From Pseudomonas sp. Au-Pse12 (GTDB lineage: Bacteria; Pseudomonadota; Gammaproteobacteria; Pseudomonadales; Pseudomonadaceae), in assembly GCF_021341665.1 (NCBI RefSeq), contig NZ_JAJTTH010000005.1, forward strand, positions 310,001 through 374,000: a stretch of 64,000 bases of DNA. Reading direction: 5' to 3'. The notes under the pieces are model-generated. The model did not search any database, was not told where the DNA came from, and worked only from the letters and a program-made list of their open reading frames with translations. Shown piece by piece: positions 16,175-25,020 of this stretch; position 1 is the stretch's first letter, and each line of letters begins with the position of its first letter. The position numbers and the translations under genes were made by a program.

Positions 16175-16191
16175 AGCAAGAGCCGAGCCAA
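16175..16191 (-). promoter_or_regulatory. Sigma-54 promoter of nasA
   Basis: The - strand reads TTGGCTCGGCTCTTGCT: GG-N10-GC, with a perfect TTGCT -12 box and a single mismatch in the -24 box. A start about 12 bases downstream falls at the foot of hairpin P1. Confidence 0.82.
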
Positions 16192-16231
16192 CCTCCGGCT
16201 GTTGGTTGGGTTGGTGTCTTCGGGGCGAGGG

Positions 16232-16807
16232 TCAGCCGAGGAGTTCCTGCATGGCGATGATCTGTTCCGCCACCTGGATCAGTTTCTGCTGTTTGCCCAT
16301 GGCCTGACGGCGCATCAGGGTGTAGGCCTGTTCTTCATCGCAGTCCTTCATTTTCATCAGCAGGCCCTTGGCCAGTTCGATGCGCTTGCGTTCGGCCAGT
16401 TGCTGGTCGCGGGCCTGGAGTTGCGCGCGCAGGGCCTGGTCGCTTTCGAAGCGCGCCATGGCCACGTCGAGAATCGGTTGCAGGCGCTGGACTTGGATGC
16501 CTTCGACGATATAGGCACTGACTCCGGATTTGATCGCCTGGCGCATCACCCCGGGGTCGTGTTCGTCGGTGAACATGACGATGGGCCGGGGCTGGTCGCG
16601 GCTGACCAGCACCACTTGCTCCATGACGTCGCGGCTGGGTGACTCGGTATCGATCAGAATCACGTCCGGGCGCACCGTTTCGACGCGTCCGGGCAGGTCG
16701 ATGGTCAGGCCGGATTCGTCGATGACTTCGAAGCCGGCTTCGCTCAGGGCGGCCTTGAGCCGGCCGACTTTCTTTGCGGTGTCGTTGATCAGCAGGATAC
16801 GCAGCAT
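16232..16807 (-). CDS. nasT: NasT, ANTAR-domain antitermination regulator
   Basis: A 191-aa two-domain regulator. Residues 1-125 form a receiver-like domain (LRILLINDTAKKVGRLK, VILIDTES with the candidate Asp). Residues about 130-188 form the ANTAR RNA-binding domain (ERKRIELAKGLLMKMKDCDE, YTLMRRQAM). In known systems NasT binds leader hairpins and prevents termination, and is held inactive by NasS until nitrate or nitrite is present. The gene starts 15 bases after nasS. Three matching leaders lie in this window. Confidence 0.93.
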   Translation of the reverse strand: MLRILLINDTAKKVGRLKAALSEAGFEVIDESGLTIDLPGRVETVRPDVILIDTESPSRDVMEQVVLVSRDQPRPIVMFTDEHDPGVMRQAIKSGVSAYIVEGIQVQRLQPILDVAMARFESDQALRAQLQARDQQLAERKRIELAKGLLMKMKDCDEEQAYTLMRRQAMGKQQKLIQVAEQIIAMQELLG

Positions 16808-16822
16808 GGTGGCGGCTTCCGG

Positions 16823-18034
16823 TCAGCGCTGGGCGGCAAGGGGAGGGCTGTCGTTCAGGGCGTGCAGGCGGAAGCTGCGGGCATAGGCGGCGGGTTGCGA
16901 GCCGTCCCAGACCTTGCCGTCGATCAGCTGGCTGCTGCGCATGTCCTGGCCCCAGGCGGCGATGCCCAGCGCGCTGGCGGCTTCGCGGTAGAGCTGCAGC
17001 TGCTGCACCTGGCGGGCGACGCCGAGGTAGTCCGGGTCCTCGCGCAGCAGGCCCCAGCGACGGAACTGGGTCATGAACCACATGCCGTCGGACAGGTAGG
17101 GCAGGTTGACGGCGCCGTGCTGGTGGAAACGCAGGGCGTGGGGATCCTGCCAGCGGTTGCCCAGGCCGTCGGCGTAGTCCCCCAGCAGCCGTGGCTCGAT
17201 GCAGGCCAGCGGGGCGTTCAGGTAGTCGGCGGCGCTCAGCAACTGGGCGGTGCCGCGGCGGTTTTCCGGGCTCTGCTCGATGAAGCGGCTGGCTTCGAGG
17301 ATCGCCATTACCAGGGCGCGCGCGGTGTTGGGGTACTGCTCGACGAAGGCATGGGTGCAGCCAAGGACCTTTTCCGGGTGGTCGGGCCAGATCGCCTGGC
17401 TGGTGGCCAGGGTGAACCCCAGGTCTTGCTGCACCGCGCTGGCGCTCCAGGGTTCGCCGACGCAGAAGCCGTCGATACGCCCGGCCTGCAGGTGGGCGAC
17501 CATCTGCGGCGGCGGCACCACCACGCTGTCGACGTCCAGCAACGGATGAATGCCCTGGCTGGCCAGCCAGTAGTACAACCACATGGCGTGGGTGCCGGTG
17601 GGAAAGGTCTGGGCGAAGGTCAGGCGCGCCCGGCTTTGGTGCACGTGGCGGTCGAGTGCTTCAGGGCTGGTCACCTTGAGGGCTTGCAGCTCGCGGGACA
17701 GGTTGATGCTCTGGCCGTTCTGGTTCAGGCCCATGAGCACCGCCATCTCGCAGGGGCTGGTCCCGCCGATGCCCAGGTGCACCGCGTAGATCAGGCCATA
17801 GAGGCTGTGGGCGGCATCCAGTTCGCCGCTCACCAGCTTGTCGCGCAGGTTGGCCCACGAGCTCTGGCGCCTGAGGTTCAGGGTCAAGCCGTAGGGCTGG
17901 GCAAAGCCCTGGGTGGCGGCGACCACCACCGAAGCACAATCGGTCAGGGCCATGAAGCCCAGGTTGATCGCGGACTTTTCCGGGGCGTCGCTGCCGTTGA
18001 CCCAGGCCAGCGGGGTATTGGGGCGTTCAGTCAT
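16823..18034 (-). CDS. nasS: NasS, cytoplasmic nitrate/nitrite sensor
   Basis: A 403-aa NrtA-like substrate-binding protein without signal peptide, so cytoplasmic. Visible family parts are INLGFMALTDCASVVVAATQGF near the N-terminus, FCVGEPWSASAVQQDLGF and MWFMTQFRRWGLL. NasS of this type binds nitrate or nitrite and releases NasT. ATG at 18034 is used because upstream in-frame codons lie within the leader terminator. The gene has its own sigma-54 promoter and ANTAR-type leader, which implies feedback by NasT. Confidence 0.9.
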   Translation of the reverse strand: MTERPNTPLAWVNGSDAPEKSAINLGFMALTDCASVVVAATQGFAQPYGLTLNLRRQSSWANLRDKLVSGELDAAHSLYGLIYAVHLGIGGTSPCEMAVLMGLNQNGQSINLSRELQALKVTSPEALDRHVHQSRARLTFAQTFPTGTHAMWLYYWLASQGIHPLLDVDSVVVPPPQMVAHLQAGRIDGFCVGEPWSASAVQQDLGFTLATSQAIWPDHPEKVLGCTHAFVEQYPNTARALVMAILEASRFIEQSPENRRGTAQLLSAADYLNAPLACIEPRLLGDYADGLGNRWQDPHALRFHQHGAVNLPYLSDGMWFMTQFRRWGLLREDPDYLGVARQVQQLQLYREAASALGIAAWGQDMRSSQLIDGKVWDGSQPAAYARSFRLHALNDSPPLAAQR

Positions 18035-18051
18035 GGCTTGGCACCTTGCAT

Positions 18052-18102
18052 AAAAAAGCGTCGTTCCCGCTGGCCGGGGAGGGCCGGGGCGGGTGACGAC
18101 GC
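18052..18102 (-). terminator. Attenuator terminator in the nasS leader
   Basis: On the - strand GCGTCGT (18096-18102) pairs with ACGACGC (18058-18064) and is followed by six T, 18 bases before the nasS ATG. The interior is GC-rich and can pair further. Confidence 0.75.
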
Positions 18103-18133
18103 CATTGTCCTTCGACCCGGGCCGCCGTTGGCC
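18098..18133 (-). promoter_or_regulatory. ANTAR (NasT)-type antitermination leader of nasS
   Basis: P1 at 18120-18133 has stem GGCC/GGCC and loop AACGGC. After a 10-base linker, P2 at 18098-18109 has loop AATGGC closed by only three pairs (GAC/GTC). Both loops have A1 and G4, and P2 overlaps the terminator 5' arm. The short P2 stem makes this the weakest of the three leaders. Confidence 0.7.
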
Positions 18134-18155
18134 GAGGTCTGCATGTGCAAGAGGG

Positions 18156-18172
18156 TGCAAGGCATATGCCAG
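18156..18172 (-). promoter_or_regulatory. Sigma-54 promoter of nasS
   Basis: The - strand reads CTGGCATATGCCTTGCA: GG-N10-GC, with intact TGGCA and TTGCA boxes. The predicted start lies about 12 bases before hairpin P1. Confidence 0.75.
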
Positions 18173-18221
18173 CCGGCCGGGGATTTCACTCTGCGCCTCG
18201 CCTGCACGCCCCTGGCCCGGC

Positions 18222-18227
18222 TATAAT
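18222..18227 (+). promoter_or_regulatory. Sigma-70 -10 box of pyrD
   Basis: A perfect TATAAT lies 40 bases before the pyrD ATG. No good -35 box was found at normal spacing. Confidence 0.55.
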
Positions 18228-18266
18228 CGGCGCCCTATTTCGCCGCCAACCGAGTTCATCCCGCCC

Positions 18267-19286
18267 ATGTATACCCTGGCCCGCCAGCTGTTGTTCAAAC
18301 TCTCCCCGGAAACCTCCCATGATCTGTCCCTGGACCTGATCGGCGCGGGTGGGCGTTTGGGCCTTAACGGGCTGTTGTGCAAGGCGCCGGCGCAGAGGCC
18401 GGTCAAGGTCATGGGCCTGGAGTTCCCGAACCCGGTGGGCCTGGCTGCCGGCCTGGACAAGAACGGCGCGGCCATCGACGGCTTCGCCCAGTTGGGGTTC
18501 GGCTTCGTCGAGATCGGCACCGTCACCCCGCGCCCGCAACCGGGCAATCCCAAGCCACGGATTTTCCGCCTGCCCCAGGCCGAGGCCATCATCAACCGCA
18601 TGGGTTTCAACAACCTGGGGGTCGACAACCTGCTGGCGCGGGTCGCGGCCGCGCAATACAAGGGCGTGCTGGGGATCAATATCGGCAAGAACTTTGACAC
18701 GCCGGTGGAGCGGGCGGTGGACGACTACCTGATCTGCCTGGACAAGGTCTATGCCCATGCCAGCTATGTCACGGTCAACGTCAGTTCGCCCAATACCCCG
18801 GGCCTGCGTAGCCTGCAATTTGGCGAGTCGCTCAAGCAGCTGCTGTCGGCCTTGAGCCAGCGCCAGCAGGAACTCACCGCTATCCATGGCAAGCGCGTGC
18901 CGCTGGCGATCAAGATCGCCCCGGACATGAGCGACGAGGAAACCGTGGAAGTGGCCCGTGCCTTGCTGGAAACCGGCATGGACGCGGTGATCGCCACCAA
19001 CACCACCTTGAGCCGTGAAGGCGTCGAGGGCCTGGAGCACGGTGCCGAGGCGGGCGGCCTGTCCGGCGCGCCGGTACGGGAAAAGAGCACCCACACGGTC
19101 AAGGTGCTGGCCGCTGAACTGGCTGGCCGTTTGCCGATCATTGCCGTGGGCGGCATCACCGAGGGCAAGCACGCGGCAGAGAAGATCGCAGCGGGCGCCA
19201 GCCTGGTGCAGCTGTATTCGGGCTTCATCTACAAGGGCCCGGCGCTGATTCGCGAGTCGGTGGATGCCATTGCGGCCATGGGCTGA
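18267..19286 (+). CDS. pyrD: Dihydroorotate dehydrogenase (quinone), class 2
   Basis: A 339-aa membrane-associated flavoenzyme of pyrimidine synthesis, oxidising dihydroorotate to orotate with quinone. The class 2 N-terminal helix ([21 protein letters not shown]) is present. FMN/substrate residues lie in [40 protein letters not shown] (with the catalytic Ser of class 2) and ATNTTL. A possible reading from 18093 was rejected because the extension overlaps the promoter. Confidence 0.96.
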   Translation: MYTLARQLLFKLSPETSHDLSLDLIGAGGRLGLNGLLCKAPAQRPVKVMGLEFPNPVGLAAGLDKNGAAIDGFAQLGFGFVEIGTVTPRPQPGNPKPRIFRLPQAEAIINRMGFNNLGVDNLLARVAAAQYKGVLGINIGKNFDTPVERAVDDYLICLDKVYAHASYVTVNVSSPNTPGLRSLQFGESLKQLLSALSQRQQELTAIHGKRVPLAIKIAPDMSDEETVEVARALLETGMDAVIATNTTLSREGVEGLEHGAEAGGLSGAPVREKSTHTVKVLAAELAGRLPIIAVGGITEGKHAAEKIAAGASLVQLYSGFIYKGPALIRESVDAIAAMG

Positions 19287-19311
19287 GAGGGGCAGGAGAA
19301 AACGCGCGGAT

Positions 19312-19336
19312 AAAAAAGGGCTCCTCGAAGGAGCCC
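19312..19336 (-). terminator. Terminator downstream of rmf
   Basis: GGGCTCCT and AGGAGCCC form an 8-bp stem with a three-base loop. The T run is on the - strand side, so it terminates rmf transcription. It lies 26 bases after pyrD and could also act weakly on that transcript. Confidence 0.75.
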
Positions 19337-19420
19337 CTGGGCCGAAGCCCGCCGCCCGGATGGGGCGTGCGTGGTTAAGTCGTTATCTATTCAAGTTTTA
19401 GGTGTCGGAATGTGCCCTGA

Positions 19421-19636
19421 TCAGCCGACAGCGCGAAGTTCGTTGAGTCTGTGGATGCCCGCAGTGCCTGTCATACCGTCCCAGTTGTCGCCGCGTCCTT
19501 CGCGCCAGCCGTTAATCCAGGCTTGGCGTACCGACGGTAGAGTAAATGGGCAAAGCTCACGGGACTTGCCATTAACGCCATACTGATATCCGCGTAAAAA
19601 CGCTCTTTCCAACGGATCACGCTTTAGTCTTCTCAT
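19421..19636 (-). CDS. rmf: Ribosome modulation factor
   Basis: A 71-aa basic protein that drives 70S ribosomes into inactive 100S dimers in stationary phase. The sequence MRRLKRDPLERAFLRGYQYG followed by PSVRQAWINGWREGR is characteristic of Rmf. GAGGG lies before the ATG. It is a single gene with its own terminator. Confidence 0.95.
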   Translation of the reverse strand: MRRLKRDPLERAFLRGYQYGVNGKSRELCPFTLPSVRQAWINGWREGRGDNWDGMTGTAGIHRLNELRAVG

Positions 19637-20180
19637 AGGGTGTTTCCCTCACTTGTTGACTGCTTTATGTCCCGTCGACCTTCGTTGAGGTCGGGCAGAG
19701 GGTCTCTGCCGTTGGTGCTCGCTGCCGACGTCGCGAGCCTTGATGTTGACGCCGTTGCGGCGCCAACCTGTGTTGAGTTCTAACCAATAGGTCACAGCAA
19801 GTGAATGATCGTTTTGTCATAAGGACGTAACGATAATGCTGTCCAGGCCATAAGCGGCGAGCGGTTTTGTATCGTGCCTGTCACGCAAAGCCCGCTGTGG
19901 TGAGCCTCTCGCTAGATGATGAGGTTAATGCTTTAGTGAGAATGTCGAACGGTTGCACTCAACTACTATTCGACGAAGGGTCGACTTATGTCATTTTGTT
20001 GCCCTGACTTTTTATCTGTCCCGGCCTCTAAGCTCTTTTGCCCTGCAAAACAGCCGCCCAGCCGGGGTGGCACGGCGCAGTTTCGCGCCACACGAGCGCT
20101 CTTGAAGAAAAGCGCTTGATTGAAAACCGAGCGGGCGATGCGTTGCCCGTTCACTTATTGCTAAAGGCCCTGGTATTCCC
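19637..20180. other. Long intergenic region between rmf and rlmKL
   Basis: These 544 bases hold no convincing protein gene; a 62-codon - strand frame at 19966-20154 has no recognisable features. The left part contains the rmf hairpins and presumably the divergent promoters. Near 20098-20150 there are further short hairpins (for example CGGGC/GCCCG) in what may be the rlmKL leader. Confidence 0.5.
19676..19710 (-). other. Tandem hairpins in the rmf leader
   Basis: Two perfect inverted repeats lie side by side upstream of rmf: CGACC/GGTCG at 19676-19693 and GGCAGAG/CTCTGCC with a three-base loop at 19694-19710. They lie in the likely 5' untranslated region, about 40-75 bases before the start, and may affect stability or translation of the rmf RNA (inference). 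Confidence 0.5.
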
Positions 20181-22445
20181 ATGTCGGATCGTTACGAAAT
20201 CTTCCTCACCTGCCCCAAAGGCCTTGAAGGCCTGCTGATCGAGGAAGCCGTCGGGCTTGGCCTTGAGCAAGCGCGTGAGCACACTTCTGCCGTGCGCGGC
20301 ATGGCCGACATGGAGACGGCCTATCGCCTGTGCCTGTGGTCGCGCCTGGCCAACCGGGTGCTGCTGGTGCTCAAGCGCTTCCCGATGAAGGATGCCGAGG
20401 ACCTCTACCACGGTGTGCTGGATGTCGACTGGCAGGACCACATGCTGGCCGACGGTACCCTGGCGGTGGAGTTCAGCGGCCACGGCTCGGGCATCGACAA
20501 CACCCACTTCGGCGCCTTGAAGGTCAAGGACGCCATCGTCGACAAACTGCGCACCCCGACCGGCGAGCGTCCTTCGGTGGACAAGCTCAACCCGGACCTG
20601 CGCATTCACCTGCGCCTGGACCGCGGCGAAGCGATCCTCTCCCTGGACCTTTCCGGCCACAGCCTGCACCAGCGCGGCTACCGCCTGCAGCAAGGCGCTG
20701 CGCCACTCAAGGAAAACCTGGCGGCAGCGATCCTGATCCGTTCCGGCTGGCCACGCATCGCCGCTGAAGGCGGCGCCCTGGCCGACCCGATGTGCGGTGT
20801 CGGGACCTTCCTGGTGGAAGCGGCGATGATCGCCGCCGACATCGCGCCCAACCTCAAGCGCGAGCAGTGGGGCTTCACCGCCTGGCTCGGCCACGTGCCG
20901 GCGCTGTGGCGCAAGCTGCATGACGAGGCGCTGGCCCGGGCCCAGGCCGGCTTGGCCAAGCCGCCACTGTGGATCCGCGGCTACGAGGCCGATCCACGGC
21001 TGATCCAGCCGGGTCGCAACAACGTCGAGCGCGCCGGCCTGAGCGATTGGATCAAGATCTACCAGGGCGAAGTGGGCACCTTCGAACCGCGCCCAGACCA
21101 GAACCAGAAAGGCCTGGTGATCTGCAACCCGCCTTACGGCGAGCGCTTGGGTGACGAAGCCAGCCTGCTGTACCTCTACCAGAACCTCGGCGAGCGCCTG
21201 CGCCAGGCCTGCCTGAACTGGGAGGCGGCGGTGTTCACCGGCGCCCCGGACCTGGGCAAGCGCATGGGCATCCGCAGCCATAAGCAGTACTCGTTCTGGA
21301 ACGGCGCCTTGCCCTGCAAGCTGTTGCTGATCAAGGTGCTGCCGGACCAGTTCGTCACCGGCGAGCGGCGTACCGCCGAACAGCGTCAGGTGGAGCGCGA
21401 GCAGGCCCAGGCCGCCGCAGACGAAGCCCCTGTGCGCCAGTACAACAAGAATGGCAACCCGATCAAGCCGGCGCCGGCTCCGGCGCCTGTGGTCGAGCAG
21501 GCACGCTTGAGCGAAGGCGGGCAGATGTTCGCCAACCGCCTGCAGAAGAACCTCAAGCAACTGGGCAAGTGGGCCAAGCGCGAGGGCATCGAGTGCTACC
21601 GCGTCTACGATGCCGACATGCCGGAATACTCCCTGGCCATCGACCTGTACCAGGATTGGGTGCACGTGCAGGAATACGCCGCGCCCAAGTCGGTTGACCC
21701 GGAGAAGGCCCAGGCCCGTCTGTTCGATGCGCTGGCGGCGATTCCCCAGGCGCTGAACGTCGACAAGAGCCGGGTGGTGATCAAGCGCCGCGAGCGTCAG
21801 AGCGGCACCAAGCAATACGAGCGCCAGAGTGCCCAGGGCCAGTTCACCGAAGTCCGCGAAGGCGGGATCAAGCTGCTGGTGAACCTGACCGATTACCTGG
21901 ATACCGGGTTGTTCCTCGATCACCGGCCAATGCGCATGCGCATTCAGCAGGAGGCGGCCGGCAAGCGCTTCCTCAACCTGTTCTGCTACACCGCCACCGC
22001 CAGTGTGCACGCGGCCAAGGGCGGTGCGCGCAGCACTACCAGCGTCGACTTGTCGAAAACCTACCTGGATTGGGCGCGTCGCAACTTCTCGCTCAACGGA
22101 TTCTCTGACAAGAACCGTCTGGAGCAGGGCGACGTGATGGCCTGGCTGGACAGCTGCCGTGACGAGTTCGACCTGATCTTCATCGACCCGCCAACCTTCT
22201 CCAACTCCAAGCGCATGGAAGGGGTGTTCGACGTGCAACGTGACCAGGTGCAGTTGCTGGACCTGGCCATGGCGCGTCTGGCGCCGGGCGGCGTGCTGTA
22301 CTTCTCCAACAACTTCCGCAAGTTCCAGCTGGATGAGAACCTCGCCGCGCGGTATCAGGTCGAGGAGATCACGGCGAAGACCATCGATCCGGATTTCGCC
22401 CGTAACGGCAAAATCCACAGAGCCTGGAAAATCACCGCTCGCTGA
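20181..22445 (+). CDS. rlmL: Bifunctional 23S rRNA methyltransferase RlmKL
   Basis: A 754-aa fusion that methylates 23S rRNA G2445 (N2, RlmL part) and G2069 (N7, RlmK part). The N-terminal third has a THUMP domain, then the first methyltransferase with DPMCGVGTFLVEA and the catalytic NPPYGER. After a linker the C-terminal half holds the second methyltransferase (FLNLFCYTATASVHAAKGG, then FIDPPTFSNSKRM). It starts at ATG 20181. It stands alone between its leader and a cyclase gene. Confidence 0.95.
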   Translation: MSDRYEIFLTCPKGLEGLLIEEAVGLGLEQAREHTSAVRGMADMETAYRLCLWSRLANRVLLVLKRFPMKDAEDLYHGVLDVDWQDHMLADGTLAVEFSGHGSGIDNTHFGALKVKDAIVDKLRTPTGERPSVDKLNPDLRIHLRLDRGEAILSLDLSGHSLHQRGYRLQQGAAPLKENLAAAILIRSGWPRIAAEGGALADPMCGVGTFLVEAAMIAADIAPNLKREQWGFTAWLGHVPALWRKLHDEALARAQAGLAKPPLWIRGYEADPRLIQPGRNNVERAGLSDWIKIYQGEVGTFEPRPDQNQKGLVICNPPYGERLGDEASLLYLYQNLGERLRQACLNWEAAVFTGAPDLGKRMGIRSHKQYSFWNGALPCKLLLIKVLPDQFVTGERRTAEQRQVEREQAQAAADEAPVRQYNKNGNPIKPAPAPAPVVEQARLSEGGQMFANRLQKNLKQLGKWAKREGIECYRVYDADMPEYSLAIDLYQDWVHVQEYAAPKSVDPEKAQARLFDALAAIPQALNVDKSRVVIKRRERQSGTKQYERQSAQGQFTEVREGGIKLLVNLTDYLDTGLFLDHRPMRMRIQQEAAGKRFLNLFCYTATASVHAAKGGARSTTSVDLSKTYLDWARRNFSLNGFSDKNRLEQGDVMAWLDSCRDEFDLIFIDPPTFSNSKRMEGVFDVQRDQVQLLDLAMARLAPGGVLYFSNNFRKFQLDENLAARYQVEEITAKTIDPDFARNGKIHRAWKITAR

Positions 22446-22581
22446 TGGCCGGACAAGCCACCGGGGCCTGTTTTTTCAGGCTTCGGCGGCTGTTTAGCGC
22501 TGGTCAAATTAATGGCTAATAGCTATAACTCACACCTAGTCCGGATGACACCCAAATTCGTTGGCGTGATGAGTTCTACTT

Positions 22582-24981
22582 ATGCCGTTGCATGTGGTAC
22601 GCCCGAAAATCCTGGGTTTCATAAGTGAAGAGGTTTCTGCCTGGCTGGTGGCCCTGTTGGTATTGCTTGCCGGCGGTATTCTCACCGGGCTTCTCGCCTG
22701 GTCCACCTACAGCCTGAACAAGCAGCAGCTGCGACAGCGTTTCCAGTTGCTCGTCAGCGAACGCTACAGCCGCATCGAAGAGCGCTTTCAAGACCAGGAA
22801 CAACGCCTGGACAGCTTGCGGCGATTCTTTGTCAACTCCGACCTGGTGACCCGCCAGGATTTCGAAGGCTACGCCAAACCGTTGTTGCGTCGGACCCAGG
22901 CCTATGCCTGGGCGCCTTTGGTGAGCCGTGCCCAGCGCGCGGAGTTCGAGCGCTCGGTACGGGACCAGGGGCAGCCGGGGTTTTCCATTCTGCAATTGAA
23001 TGCCAGCGGCCAGATGGAGCCGGCCGGCGATCACGACGACTATGCACCGGTGTTGTACAGCCAGACCCAGAGCCCGCTGGGCTCGCCCCTGGGGTACGAC
23101 CTGTTGGCCCAGCCCCTGCGCCGGGCCACCCTGGAGCGGGCTCGGGAGCTCAATGGCCTGGCGGTCTCGCCGCCTTTGCACCTGGTGGCGGTGGACCCGG
23201 CTTATGCGCGTGGGGTGCTGCTGGCCGCTCCGGTCAGGCGCGCGCAGGAGGGCAGCGGCCCTCAGGCCCGGCCCTACGGTTTTGTGCTGGCGATCATCAG
23301 TCTGCGGCAGTTGGTGGCGGACGGCTTGCCGGTTTCTGCCAGCGATAACCTGTCGGTGCGGATTCTCGATCTGTCCACCGAGGGCCAGCACGAGGTGCTC
23401 TATGAGTCGAACAACCCGCCTGTCACCAGCAATCTGACCGCCAGCCGCCTGCTGCGCCTGGCGGATCGGGATTACCAGGTGGACATCCGCCCCAGCGCGG
23501 CCTTCCTGCACGCTAACCATTCCTCCCTGAGCAGCCTGGTCATTCTTGGCGGCATGCTCAGCCTGCTGCTCAGTGCCTTGCTCTATGTGCTGGTGAGCCA
23601 GCGCCAACGGGCCCTGGCGCTGGTGGAGCAGCGCACCGCAGAGCTGCGCAGCCGTGAGCAGGAGCTGCGCGGCACCCATAGCCAGTTGCGTTGCGTGCTC
23701 AATGCCGCCACGCAGGTGGCGATCATCGCCACGGACCTGCGCGGGGTGATCAGCACCTTCAATGCCGGGGCCGAGCAGATGCTTGGTTACCGCAGCGCCG
23801 AGGCCGTGGGGCACCTGACCCTGGAAAGCCTGCACCTGCCCGAAGAACTGGAAAGCTGGGCGCAAAGCCTCAGCCAGCGCTATGGCAAGGCCATCCCGGT
23901 GTCCCAGGCGATGTTGGTGGAAGAGGGCATGGCTGGTGGGCATGAGACTCGGGAGTGGACCCTGGTTCGGCGTGACGGCAGTCATTTGCAGGTGAATATG
24001 CTGGCCACCCCGGTGCTCGACGACCAGGGGTTGTGGATTGGCCATCTGGCGATCTGCATCGACATTACCGAGCGCAAGCGCGTGCATGAGGCCCTGGCCG
24101 CCCGTGATCGTTTGTTGCAGCGGCTCAGCGCCCATGTGCCAGGCGGGATCTATCAGTTCAAGCTGGACGCCGACGGGCATGCGAGTTTCACCTACGCCAG
24201 CGACGGTATCCGCGAGATTTACGAAATAGAGCCGCAGTTGCTGCAGCAGGATGCCGAGCCGGTGTTCGAGCGCATCCATCCCGAGGACCTGGAGCGGGTG
24301 CGTGAGTCGATCCGGGTCTCGGCGCAGCAGCTCAGCCCCTGGCGCGAGGAATACCGGGTCCGCCTGCCGCAACGCGGCTTGCGCTGGATGCGCGGTGCGG
24401 CGACACCTGAAAGCCTGCGTGGCGGCGGTGTGCTATGGCACGGCTATATATCGGATATCTCCGACCTCAAGCGGGTCGAGGAAGAGTTGCGGGCACTGTC
24501 GATCACCGATTCGCTGACCGGCATCCACAACCGGCGCTTCTTCCAGGAGCGGCTCCAGGCGGAAATGCATCGGCTCAAGCGTGGCGGCGGCGAGATGGCG
24601 GTGATCATGCTGGATGTCGATCATTTCAAGCGGATCAACGACCAGTATGGGCATGGCGTAGGGGATCAGGTGCTGCGCGGGTTGTGCGAACGCATCGGTC
24701 GGCGGCTGCGGCGTGTCGACGTCTTCTGTCGTCTGGGGGGCGAGGAGTTCATCGTCCTGTGCCCGGACACCACCGGCCAGCAGGCGCTGATTCTGGCGCA
24801 GGAACTGTGGCACGGGGTGCGCAGTTCGCCGATCGGGCCAGTGGCTGTCGTGACGGCCAGTTTCGGTATCGCCAGTTGGCGCGAAGGCGAGGGCGCGGAC
24901 GGGTTGCTGCTTCGGGCCGACTCCGGGGTCTATGCCGCCAAGCAGGCGGGGCGGGATCGGGTCCAGACGGAGTTGCCATGA
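22582..24981 (+). CDS. Membrane diguanylate cyclase with CHASE, PAS and GGDEF domains
   Basis: A 799-aa sensor making c-di-GMP. A first membrane helix (WLVALLVLLAGGILTGLLAW) is followed by a periplasmic CHASE-type domain, about residues 50-310 (RRFFVNSDLVTRQDFEGYA, AYAWAPLV). A second helix lies near 320 (LVILGGMLSLLLSALLYVLV). Two PAS domains follow (NAATQVAIIATDLRGVISTF; then a PAS_3-like segment). The C-terminal GGDEF domain has DSLTGIHNRRFF and an intact GGEEF, with an RRVD inhibitory site five residues earlier, so it is predicted active and product-inhibited. The ligand is unknown. Confidence 0.92.
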   Translation: MPLHVVRPKILGFISEEVSAWLVALLVLLAGGILTGLLAWSTYSLNKQQLRQRFQLLVSERYSRIEERFQDQEQRLDSLRRFFVNSDLVTRQDFEGYAKPLLRRTQAYAWAPLVSRAQRAEFERSVRDQGQPGFSILQLNASGQMEPAGDHDDYAPVLYSQTQSPLGSPLGYDLLAQPLRRATLERARELNGLAVSPPLHLVAVDPAYARGVLLAAPVRRAQEGSGPQARPYGFVLAIISLRQLVADGLPVSASDNLSVRILDLSTEGQHEVLYESNNPPVTSNLTASRLLRLADRDYQVDIRPSAAFLHANHSSLSSLVILGGMLSLLLSALLYVLVSQRQRALALVEQRTAELRSREQELRGTHSQLRCVLNAATQVAIIATDLRGVISTFNAGAEQMLGYRSAEAVGHLTLESLHLPEELESWAQSLSQRYGKAIPVSQAMLVEEGMAGGHETREWTLVRRDGSHLQVNMLATPVLDDQGLWIGHLAICIDITERKRVHEALAARDRLLQRLSAHVPGGIYQFKLDADGHASFTYASDGIREIYEIEPQLLQQDAEPVFERIHPEDLERVRESIRVSAQQLSPWREEYRVRLPQRGLRWMRGAATPESLRGGGVLWHGYISDISDLKRVEEELRALSITDSLTGIHNRRFFQERLQAEMHRLKRGGGEMAVIMLDVDHFKRINDQYGHGVGDQVLRGLCERIGRRLRRVDVFCRLGGEEFIVLCPDTTGQQALILAQELWHGVRSSPIGPVAVVTASFGIASWREGEGADGLLLRADSGVYAAKQAGRDRVQTELP

Positions 24982-25020
24982 AGGCGGGCGGCGCACCAGG
25001 CGCGCCGCCCGTGTCGTCGG

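Noticed and set aside
19966..20154. 62-codon - strand frame between rmf and rlmKL
   Set aside because: No ribosome binding site, no motif, and atypical composition.
20151..22418. 755-codon open frame antisense to rlmKL
   Set aside because: It mirrors the codon pattern of the clear RlmKL gene on the + strand and has no recognisable motif.
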